64,000 nt of DNA from Stratiolaelaps scimitus. Taxonomy: Eukaryota > Arthropoda > Arachnida > Mesostigmata > Laelapidae. Each line of letters starts with the position of its first letter. The stretch's first letter is position 1. The stretch spans positions 744,001 to 808,000 of the forward strand of contig JABWDB010000049.1 of assembly GCA_019614645.1 (NCBI GenBank), written 5' to 3'. This document shows, one piece after another, positions 38,125 to 49,000 of this stretch. The notes under the pieces are model-generated. The model had not been told where the DNA came from, made no database searches, and saw nothing but the letters and a program-made list of their open reading frames with translations. The position numbers and the translations under genes are program-made.

Positions 38125-39875
38125 TAGCACTGGTCCGTATTGATATATAAGTATGATGATAAATAAAGAAAGTTATTAAGTAGCTACTATCCAGAAAATC
38201 AATAAAAATAGAAATTCCGGCTAATGATCAACGGGCAATTGCTCACGAAATAGTCAAGATACAGCAGAAATACGAAATCTGAATAGTTCCGGGTACAAGG
38301 CTGGGTGTGAACAGAGCATCAAATAGTGAAATCGTCACGATACCAGATCGCCGATCGTTTAAAATGAGTAACTAAGTCAAACCATCGGCAAGCAGTCACC
38401 ATCATCATAAACATTCTGTGCCAATGAACAAATACCCAAGCAACTCTTCTGGAAATATCGGTCTCACTTGTTTTCACCCATAGCTTATCCAACGCATTTC
38501 ATAGGGCCATCTATCTGCCTACAGAACTTTGGACATGATACCCACTATAATTAAACTGACTCGCTGTCCTTGCTGTTAAGGGGGAAACATTGCTATATCA
38601 TTCGCCTACTGTGACATATGTCGTCTGTATCACTGTCGTCCGGTGAAGTACCCCCTCATCTGTAGCAGTGTTGGAAGCAGCAGTACTTCCCAAGAAGATA
38701 AAGGTCTCCCTCTGCTAAAATTACTTCTCACTGGGTGGCAATGAAACACATAACATGGCCAGCGATGCGAAAAAATGGCAACGATCGCTCGATCAGTCGG
38801 TACCTGGGGGAGATGAGAGGCGCTCGGGTCAGGGGAATCCCGAACGAAATTCAGTTGCCAAACTCTACATTCTACCTTTTGCCCCTGCATGCGCGGATAC
38901 AGTGTGAGCATATCCTGAGAACAACAACAACATTTCGGCTTATACTGATGTTTTCCTCATTTTCATGGCAAGTGACGGAGGGTAGGAGAAACTCGACCCG
39001 TAAGAACTCTATAAGGGAAACGTACGATAGCGTTCGAAACGCCACGTGAGCATTGTGTGCTAGCGGGGCTGGGTAGGTGCCTTGGGAATAGAATCGGACT
39101 ACGAACAGCCTCACACATTTCCATTTGGGGATAATTGCAGTTTCGCCGAAGCCCAACGGGTGCAAGACCAAAATTTTGAGCCTTTTTCGAGCCCAAAGAT
39201 AATACTTCAGCTGGTAAGTGTTTTTTTTTAGATAATTTCTCCCACTTGGTTGAGCTTACCGTCAGTAGATTAGCTTATTTATGTAAGATATGATACAAAC
39301 GTATGCTGACAATGAGATAAAAAAAACAACAGCGCCGCTGGTATTGTATATTATAGATTAGATGTATGTTTGTGCAGATATGCAATGGCAAAAAAAAACG
39401 TATCATATTATAGCTCGCATAGGACGCAAGAAAACAATGTGAATCAGTCTATTCGCTGGGCTATAAGTGGCTTAACGACATATAGCTTGTTGAAAATCAA
39501 CTAACAAAATCAGCTGATACCTGACCAGGTTCAGGATCTAAAAATCAAATTCTTTATTATCTCAAATATGCAAGCTCTCGTTTAGAGAGCGCAGACGTTA
39601 GTCTACCCTGAGCCCACCTCGTTAAGCTAAACCTTAATGGATGCCTGTTCATATAGCGCGAGAGATGCGACTCAGCTCGAATTTTGGGTAATACAACTTC
39701 AGTGGCATTGATATAGATCTTTGAGTTCCCAACTTCGACTAAGATTAATGGCACAGATGTCCCGGTAAATGCTACAACGAAACGAGATTCTATCGTCAAT
39801 GTGCTCAGACATAGATCAGACATGTATCAGAAATCTGGAGGAGGCCAGGAGCCAGCACGAGAGTCGTTTCTTCAC

Positions 39876-39902
39876 TGTGAATATTTAGGCTAAATATTCA
39901 CA
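39876..39902. repeat. Perfect 12-bp inverted repeat
   Basis: TGTGAATATTTA, loop GGC, TAAATATTCACA. Isolated and noncoding. Confidence 0.8.
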
Positions 39903-41802
39903 ATTCTATCTCATCCTGAATACATGGTAAAATAGTCACAACTATGTATATTTATACATGCATCGCATGAGATCAGTTTAGAGTCGCCCGATAATAGACG
40001 TACTAGTTTCTCCCAGCGATACCCTTAATGAAAATTACTGAAGCGGTTTACCAACGCCCCAAAAAACACCAGCCTATCCAAAAAAAACGATCGTACCTTT
40101 CACAATATAAATAGAACAGCATTACATGCGAGGAGAATTCCTCAGTTTTTGCTTTTTGGCGTCTATGTAGTATATATATATATATATATATAAGGGTTAG
40201 ACTAATTTAATGTATGGCCAGCAGGTTGAAAGTTGGCGCCAGATTTTCAAACGGCTCCTGCCTCCCGGGCGATTGCGCTGAGCTGCCGAGCTGTCCTGTC
40301 GGTTGGTTGTGCATGTTCGTGTGTGTATATATATATATGTTTGTGGCGACCATCGTGTGGTGGAAAGGGTCATGCGTGCGACTGTTGGCGAAAATAAATA
40401 AAAACAGATGTTGGACGTGGCCCGGTCAGTGGCCGGTCGCATTGCTGTTCCTCCTCGATCCTGTACCGTCAAGGTAATCACTGTACTGCTTAAGTTCGAA
40501 AACAGCTGGTGATGGACGACAACTCCCGTTGATGGTGCTCTTCTCTGTGACAGTGCTGTGCCAAAATTAAAATCGAGTACCTTCTGTGGCCGTACACATA
40601 TTATGCTGCTCGTCGTAGAGTCAAGTCGACTTGAGTAACGAAAAGTTTCGTTTGCGCGCTCCTGTCAGTTTTATACATACACTCACCTGTATATATATAT
40701 ATATATTATATATATATATATACGAGCAAGAAATAATCGTTCCACGTCGGACAATGTTTCATGTCAACATGTCAATTCTGCGAGTCACAGAGCACTATTG
40801 TCAATATTGTCCAATGTGATTGGTTATGTAGCTTGCATACGCTTACAGGAAGTTGCATTTGTCAACCGGAGGGGGGGGGGGGGCAGTCTAGAATGAAGGA
40901 CCAGTGCGTAAGGACACATGTTATTGTTTGACACCCTGTATAACTACATGGTTGAGTTAGCGTAGACTGAAGAAAAACAGAAATGTCCATTTACCCTACT
41001 GTTGCGATTTCGGTAGATAGGCACCAATTGCATAGTAAGTTCAGATGTTTGGAGGTTGAAAATTTGCTCAGAAGAGAGAGCTGTCTCTTACGAGAGAACA
41101 CGTACGTAAAACAAAGTTGACAGGCTACAATGGCATTAATTAAATATTAACGATTACTTGCTATCCGTGAGATATCGAGTTTATATCTACTCGGTGCGGC
41201 TGTTTAAGCTATCCTGTCACGCTTAATGATATTCTACTTAACCCATAACCACGTAGGGAGTGTGTACAATCAGACAGTATACTCTGCGCGTTCGTGTGCC
41301 CCTTCATAGTGATCGTATTTGTTGGTTCGTATTTCACAAAGTGAGTTTCCAGTACGCTTACGTTATAAAAACAACTCAAGGGTGACCTGGCAATAGAACT
41401 GTGCGCAGATCGCTGTCCGAATAAATATTCGTCTCGAATATGAGGACATTCTGGCCATCTTCATTTTGTGCCTGTTATCGAGTTCGCGGCTGTTATATTC
41501 GCGCTTTCAACTCCCCTCCGACGGCTATTTCGGTTAGGGTGTTAATCCCCCCGGAGCCGGTGGCCTATTGTGATCGTATAAGTCTATGACATTCAACTCA
41601 CAACGATGCAGTGTGCCTTTTCTCACCCTTCCCAGGAACTGCTAGGTATCATGCTCCTTATAAACGTTTAAGGTGATTCTGCATAGACAATGAAATGGGG
41701 TTATGCACCGCTACTTTATAAACACGTTTGATGCCACTCTACTGTCACCTTGAAGTAGGGGCTCGCCAAACTAAATGGCTAGGTCAGTTTAGTAATCTTT
41801 AC

Positions 41803-41942
41803 GAAATTAATTAATTAATGCCATTGTAGCTGTTATTACAAATTAATTAATCAAATTGTAGCTGTTATTACAAATTAATTAATGCCATTGTAGCTGTTAT
41901 TACAAATTAATTAATGCCATTGTAGCTGTTGTTACAAATTAA
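41803..41942 (+). repeat. 32-bp minisatellite upstream of ferrochelatase
   Basis: About four units of a 32-bp repeat containing GCCATTGTAGCTGTTATTAC and AAATTAATTAAT, with single substitutions (one unit has CAA for GCC, the last has GTTGTTAC). It ends about 105 bp before the ferrochelatase ATG, so it lies in the likely promoter or 5' UTR intron. Confidence 0.85.
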
Positions 41943-42047
41943 AGATCGACAAAAAGTAGTTGTACTTCACGACGGCCTAGTGAAGTATTAGTTAAATCAT
42001 TCTCACTGTTGGTTACATTAATGTGATGATTACAGACGGAGAGAGCG

Positions 42048-43373
42048 ATGTATCAACACGTTCGACGCCTATCCACTTTTGGCGATGTTCGATCACCGAA
42101 AACTGCCATTCTCATGTTGAACATGGGAGGGCCCCGCACCACGGCCGAAGTTGAAGGATTCCTGACAAAACTTTTTACTGATCCGGACATCATTCAGCTT
42201 CCACTGCAGTCCGTTGCAGGTGAGCACCCAATATATATATATATCACATATTTGTACATCTTTGTCTTACGGATGAAAATTTTCAATTCAGTGTAATTGA
42301 GCTTTATTCGTCAAATGCACATGGCCCTGTCAGGTTATATATATATACATATATATGCCTTCACTCTTACCCAACCAAACAATGTTGTGGCAGCAGAACT
42401 AACAAGCAGTAAAACCAATTTTCGTTCAGGGCCGCTGATAGCAAAACGCCGAACGCCGATGATCCAGCAGAGATACAAAGAGATCGGGGGTGGCTCGCCT
42501 ATCTTCCGTTACACTCGCGAGCAAGGCGACTTAATGTGCGCTCAGCTCGACAAGACCTCACCTCACAGCGGGCCTCACCGAGCGTACGTGGGCTTCCGAT
42601 ATGCGGCACCGTTTAGTAGCGACGCTCTGGAGGAGATTAAGAAGGACGGCGTCAAACGTGTCGTTGCATTTACACAATACCCTCAATATTCCTGTTGCAC
42701 GACGGGCAGTTCATTGAATCAATTGTACAAGGAGGCAGCGGCCGACCCCGCGCTAAAGGACATTCGGTGGAGTTTCATTGATCGGTGGCCACTAAACGAC
42801 GGCCTGGTAGATTCGTTCGTTGACGTTATCCGTGTTGAGATGCAAAAGATACCGGAGGAAAAGCGGAAAGATCTCGTGCTGATATTTACTGCCCACTCGT
42901 TGCCGTTGAAAGTTGTGGCCAGAGGTGATACCTACCCGACTGAGGTGGCCTCGACAGTATTAGCCGTCATGAAGAAGCTCAATTTCGCGTATCCGTATCG
43001 ACTTGTGTGGCAATCGAAGGTTGGGCCGGTTCCGTGGCTGGCGCCAAAGACGGACGACGCCATCAAGGGACTCGTGGCGAGGGGTCGTAAGACCGTTATG
43101 ATGGTACCGATTTCGTTTGTTAACGAGCACATCGAAACGCTACATGAGCTAGACATCGAATACGGGGAGGAGCTCGCGAAACAGATCAAAATCGACAAGA
43201 TCTATCGAGCTCAGGCGCCCAATACAAATGCAAACTTTATTGCAGGTCTTGCCCAAGAAGTGAAAGCTCACCTTGAATCGGGAAAAAGCGCCAGCCCCCA
43301 ATTGAAAATGCGGTGTCCGCTGTGCGTCAATCCCGATTGCATCAAGCTTCGCCACTGGATAAACAAATGCTAG
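42048..43373 (+). CDS. FECH: Ferrochelatase, mitochondrial (final step of haem synthesis)
   Basis: Two exons, 42048-42219 and 42430-43373, join in phase 1 through a GTGAGC donor and a ttcag acceptor to give 371 residues. The enzyme inserts Fe2+ into protoporphyrin IX on the matrix side of the inner mitochondrial membrane. The protein has a short basic leader (MYQHVRRLSTFG) suited to mitochondrial import, then AILMLNMGGP and IAKRRTPMIQQRYKEIGGGS. Conserved blocks are FTQYPQYSCCTTGSSLN, IDRWPLNDGL, FTAHSLPLKV (catalytic His213, matching human His263), PYRLVWQSKVGPVPWL and HIETLHELDIEY (Glu293, matching human Glu343). The [2Fe-2S] ligands match human Cys196, 403, 406 and 411 as Cys146, 353, 356 and 361 (CPLCVNPDC). 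Every key residue is offset from human by exactly 50, so the core has no net indels. The ATG lies 12 nt after a good acceptor (gattacag), so a noncoding first exon upstream is likely. The intron holds (TA)n tracts. Confidence 0.97.
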
Positions 43374-43665
43374 GCTTTTTGACACGTACCATTGGAGGGC
43401 GAACAGGACATCGTCACCGTACGCCTGTGCGCCCTAAAAGTATCTAAAATTACCGGATGATCAAGGGTTACCGTGCACGTGGGAAAACGTCCCATTTCGT
43501 TCGCGTCTAGCGCTTTTGTATCGTCTTGTATAATGTGCAATACTACTCTAAACCTCAAAGCTCAACAGGACCGGTGGGGGGGGGGAGGGGATCGTGTTAT
43601 TGCATTTAAATTGTGATCAAATTTATTTCTGACACTTTTTACGGGTTTTATTAAATTTGATGACA

Positions 43666-43671
43666 AATAAA
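43666..43671 (+). terminator. Poly(A) signal of ferrochelatase
   Basis: AATAAA lies about 290 nt after the ferrochelatase stop codon, the first such hexamer on this strand after the gene. The spacing fits an ordinary 3' UTR. Confidence 0.55.
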
Positions 43672-43780
43672 TATCATGTGCTTAACAATGATTTATTAGA
43701 ATAACATACTACGTTCAATTGCTTGCAATTGTAAAATACAATTATGCTAAGGCGAATTTCTACATTAATTTATACACAGT

Positions 43781-43808
43781 ATATATATATATATATATAG
43801 AATTGATG

Positions 43809-43851
<43 letters not shown>

Positions 43852-43856
43852 TGATG

Positions 43857-43899
<43 letters not shown>

Positions 43900-43906
43900 T
43901 GATGAT
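43781..43906 (+). repeat. Higher-order (TA)n / GAATTGATGATA repeat
   Basis: Three (TA)n blocks are separated by identical GAATTGATGATATACA spacers and followed by GAATTGATGATA. The unit as a whole was duplicated, not only the dinucleotide. Lies about 110 bp past the ferrochelatase poly(A) signal. Confidence 0.85.
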
Positions 43907-43909
43907 AAC

Positions 43910-45806
43910 ATATGATTATATCACTTTTGAGTTGGGTAGTTGAATGTGGTGATATCAGTCTGTTGCGTTTTATGGATATCGACCGTTGGGTGCAGAAGGA
44001 AAATTTCCTATCCAATATTTGTGAAATTATATTACATTCACTTTAAGGATTCAGCACAGTTTTCGAAAAAGTGCAATACTGTCCCTTTGTATCGTGGCGT
44101 TTTTCATAGAATGTCGTTGTATAACGCCATAGGGTGGGGTACATAGATAGCTTCCCATTCTATTAGACTTGTCTTCGTATACAAGGCATAAACGGCGTGA
44201 ACATCTCAGGGCCCCGTGAGCAATTTTAGGAGATAAATAGATACGGGCCCATATCTTTTTGCTATAGCCACTGCAGTAACATTCGGCGATATTGTGTAAC
44301 AAGTAACTCGTCGAGCTCGATGTTGTCGTAGACATCACATACATAAGGCGTTTCGGAAGTGCTGCAATCTTTCAATCATTTCACAACGTGACTTTGGACC
44401 AGTTCTTCCGCAGTAAACCAAGGCATGGTCGAAGAAATGGCTGATGTAACATATCGATGACTAAATCATTTAAAAACGAAGCAACTAGTCTCTAGTGTAG
44501 TGGTTGTACAAGTGTTATTGCATAGATTTTAATTGACGATAATAGAAAGCAATGGAAAAATAACTCCCAAAAGGGCTCAACGACCAAACGACTTAACTAT
44601 ATACTCCTCTCAGAAATCCAAAGCGCCGAGAGCATTCAACTTGATTTCGTTTGCGTTTTCGAGACTCGCCTCTTAACAACACAATGAATGAAACAGTACT
44701 ATCATTCATAGGCATATGTCCTCTGTTCACGGAGACGAAATGTTATGCCTGGTCGTACACGTCTCGGAAGTGGAAGTATAGGGTCAGAAGGGGAAATTCA
44801 TCATTTATCTGTTTTGAGGTGCCTTCGTAAAAGTTTGATGGTACATCTAGATGTCTCATAGTTGTTATCTATTGCAGCACTATCCTAAGTACAAAATTAG
44901 TCTGATCGGGTGAAAGAAGATGCCCCCATTATCCTCATTGTTGGTCCGCTCACCCTCAAGCATTGAGTTAATGTACCTATGTAGCTACAAAGGGCCAACA
45001 CGCGGATGTTGAATGGGACCAATGCGTCGAAAAACGACTTTGGCTAGCAGATAATTACTGGCTAAAGTTTCAAGGGTCTCATCTGATCGAAGTTGACTAA
45101 GGAACTGCAGCAGGTTCTTCTTCATGGATGACTTCTTCATGGATGGTAATGGCACGAAATGTATATCCTAAGAGGAGCTCGCGGAGACTATGTAGCTTGG
45201 TGTGCAAGTGCCGAGTCTGTAAGGAGATATTCAATGAGATCAGTTTCGATAGCTTATACTAAGGCAACCAACTAGGTAATGGTAGCTAACTAACTATAAT
45301 AATAAGCCGGCAAGTATTACAATGACCGCATAGGTTCATATGCGCCTTTGCGAATTTGAATATTTGAGCAACGTCCCTGCTAATGCTTACATTTTAACCA
45401 CGGACAGCCCAAGATCCACAAGTGGATGGGATTTTACTGCTACCTTGTTCTCTTCTCCCATTAGTTACATTACACAATATCCAATGCGTGTAATAATGAC
45501 CTTTAATAATAAATCATAACTTAAAAAGACCTCTACAGACAACAACAATGACAGATCAAGGAACGTAATTTGTTACGGGTACTTCTTAGCTTCAACTGAT
45601 CCACAATTTGTTAAAGAGTACTTAATATCCATGTGCACTAATGCTCGAGGGAAACAGCAACAACAACAACGAATCTCAATAAACTATAAGTAAGAAGTGC
45701 AGCCTTTCTCCAAAATGATTATAGTTTTCATTGGTTATACCCTTTTTCATGAGCTGATCGGTGCAACGCATGGTTAAAAAAAATACCTTTCTATTCACTC
45801 AAGACG
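43910..45806. other. Spacer between ferrochelatase and the zinc-finger gene
   Basis: The two genes are convergent (plus and minus) here. I see no coding sequence. One 15-bp direct repeat (CTTCTTCATGGATG twice) lies at 45118-45147. Confidence 0.5.
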
Positions 45807-45812
45807 TTTATT
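45807..45812 (-). terminator. Candidate poly(A) signal of the zinc-finger gene
   Basis: TTTATT on the plus strand reads AATAAA on the minus strand, about 240 nt past the proposed stop codon of the zinc-finger gene. It supports placing the end of that gene near 45.8-46.05 kb. Confidence 0.4.
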
Positions 45813-46050
45813 GCCTTCACGATATATTCAGCGTCACTAGTATGCATCCTGCAGAGCTGTATTTACTCCGCATCTCAATTGGATCATATGGGTGTTTAAC
45901 TTACAATGTTGTAGTCGCATGGAGCAGGCGACGCATGGAGAAGTTCGCTCAGGCTTTGGCTCCGTCTCAATATCTTTTGGCAAAACTCGAGTGTTCTCGC
46001 GCGCATATCATTCGTGGCTTTCGAGGTTACAGCAACGTACCTGTGAACCA

Positions 46051-49000
46051 TCAGATTTTCTTTAAGGTTCGCCACTCATTACGAGATTTAAACATTGTCG
46101 AATGTATGAAAAACGTGTGCAACGGCAGTTTCGATAATGAACTAGACGTTTCCTTCTGCAACGCCTGTCCCTCGCTGTGAGGCAGAGAGGCAATACCACC
46201 GCCTTCCTCGGGACAATGTCGGCCTCAGCCCCGGTCCCCTACTAATCCCCTCCCCCCCACAATCCCTAGAAATAATTCCTAATCACTGTATGTTTGAATA
46301 AACAACACACTAAACGTTGTGTTGTATTAAGGGTACCCTTGCCTTATTGTGGCGATCCGTCATTGAAATCATAATTAACAATTAGTTAGCGCCCTGCCAA
46401 AGACACCAATACAAGCTAGTCGAAAATGGTGCTGATAGTAGTATCTACCAGATGTGTGGATAATTGAACGTAAATAATATTAACAATATTAATTATCATC
46501 ATTATCACATATAGCAACGCCAGAATGATAACCAGTTCAACGACACCGTGTTGTTCTCTTGTCTATTAACAATATTTCGAAGTTAAATGCCGGCTGCATG
46601 CATTGATCTGCTATTTATATCGCTAGAGAGGAAAACCATGATCGAAATAAGAGACCCATCTGAGTAACCTGCACTGTGCTAATCGTTTGCCTGGCTTACC
46701 CTGGGAGTGCGTCAAATGGTACGTCGTCAAGGCTGCGGTACGCGCTGAATAGGTTCACCGGATGATTGATATGGGTTGGGCTTCCTTTAACGTGCAGTCG
46801 TCCACCTTCGAGAAAACGAACCTGCAGATGGGCGGTGCAGTATGTTGTTTTGGCCCGATTTCGAGCTCGTCGATCCGTTTTATATGTTGTTGCTTTCCAA
46901 ACTGGCTTCGATTCCATTCTAAAGGCGAGTAGTGCGAGTTAGTGACCGTAGCTTCTATCTTATCATTTGTGTATTGATTTGTTAACAGTTAGCGCATATT
47001 AGATATTTGCGAATCTGAGAGGGAGAGAGCGAGAGAGAGAGCGCGCGCCAAGGTATGATTTTCGTTATCAATGGACTCCAGCCTAGGGAAACCTCAAAGT
47101 TCACTCTGGACTGCCTACCTGCATAGATACATTTGGGTTTTAACTCCAGCAGTGTTAACGTTCGTTCGATACTTGCTGTAACCCGTCATAAACTTAACCG
47201 TGATCAGCTCCAGCCACTTCTCGAACTGGTCCGACGTCTCGAACTCGGAATCAAAAAGCACAAACTCCTGGCCTATGTCAACAACAGATAATTAATAGAA
47301 AATAAGCGTAGCACGACAGTTAACCCTGGCGATAAATTACGAAACATAAATATACAGATACATATATATATATATGTCCTTTTCATAAATTTCTATAAAT
47401 GAATAAGAGTATATGCAATATCAAATCATCATTCCATATACCGTGTTCTTCATGCATATGGCTGAGCAGATCAAGCCGTTTCAGCAACGCCCTGGGACAA
47501 TGTGGACATGCTCCAACACCTTCGCGGCCGCTCAGTCGCGCCCGACCGGGCATCAGTGCTATCTGTGGTGGGATTAAGGACCTATAATTAGTATATCTGC
47601 CAATCAGATGAACTGTTGATGAGTTAAGCTATATAGTTTAAGTTACAAGCTATATAGTTTTCATAATGTAAGATAAATAGTTCGTAGTGTAAATGTAAAC
47701 GCAGTCTCCATTCTAAACGAATCTCCCTGTATGTATACGCTACAATCCGCCCCCCTCCCCTGCGCAATAAGCATTACTGCCTGCGATGCGGTGGGATATC
47801 CAATATAATAGGCGTACTTACCGGAACTTTTTCCTTACGAATATATTTAAGGAAAGCGGCACGGCCAACCTCTGGCAACTTGTACCCGTGAACAATTGGC
47901 AAATGCTCGGCCAATTGTAGGGCTTCCATCGATAGGCCGCATAGAAGACACTGCAGTTCATCGACGAATGATTGGTCCTCGTACCACCGGCTGACAGTTG
48001 CTCCGGCTGGTGTCTGCTTCACTGGAGCCGCATCAGCAATTCCTGCGAGTGATGACGAAACTGTCAAATATAAACCCACTATTACTGAGATGAAGAATAG
48101 CCCAGCATGAGCGAAGGAGCTTGCCCTAAGCTTCTTGATCGTGATATTTATAGGTTATGTTTATACAGTGGTATGCATAAACGCAAGACACCCCTATATT
48201 TCAGCGAATCGTTACAAAGAATACACATTTGAGGCATTTATTCTGTATCAGATTGATGTACGTGTCAAATAACATGCATTAAAAGTACAGGATCATAGAT
48301 CAACAGTTTCAAGGACAACTAAGGGTTATCCGCATATGATACGGGCGCAAATGAAAACAAGACCTCGTCTTCAACGAAGACACATGACTGCCTGACTGAA
48401 CTTCGCCCGCAACAATATGGATAGAGACTGGACATTGGTGAATATTGGGGTAGCGTTTTTTAAATAGTATCATGAGGGTGTACATCTATCCAAAAGGTAC
48501 TATGAAGTTAAATTGGGATGGGCAGATGTACTTAACCGTTATTGGCATGATGTACGTGAAGTGTCGAGGTACTTCTCGAAGCACAATTTCGGCGGAGCGT
48601 GCTTTATGGTTTGCGGAGCATGGCAAACTCGCACTCACTTTCGTCCTATCTCGAATAAATAGCGAGGACTATCAGCAGTAGTTGACCAACAACCTACTAC
48701 GGCTTAGGAGCAGATTTCATCGACTGTCAATTGGCCTTGGAAGGGGCCAGCGCCCAGATTCTGGTAAATGCCGTTGATTGTATGCCAAACCGAATCTTTA
48801 ACGTATAATTAGCGAAGGCGTGCCACAAGGTACTAATTAGCACAAGAAAGCGAGAATCAATCCAGCGAAAACACTCCATAACTCAGGGTGACTTATCATT
48901 TTGCACACCAAAAAAATGACACACTTCATTGTAGCAGGCTGTTTGCACCGTCATATGTACGGTGCTTTGTGGTATGTATGTTATTTGACACGTACATTAA

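Larger units (their letters stand above)
37601..41802. other. Gene-free stretch before ferrochelatase
   Basis: AT-rich, with two perfect inverted repeats (38.1 and 39.9 kb), (TA)n tracts at 38.0, 40.2 and 40.7 kb, and an 11-12 nt G run at 40.87 kb. A noncoding first exon of ferrochelatase may lie in 41.2-41.7 kb, but I cannot place it. Confidence 0.45.

Noticed and set aside
43719..44015. Frames rich in IYIYIY on both strands
   Set aside because: Translation of (TA)n repeats, as at every other TA tract in the window.
45761..46180. 139-codon plus-strand frame
   Set aside because: Overlaps in antisense the proposed last exon of the zinc-finger gene, which has a strong minus-strand acceptor. 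I recognise nothing in its translation. It remains a possible alternative.
48472..48681. 69-codon plus-strand frame
   Set aside because: It is an out-of-frame piece of the dead Tc1 transposase.
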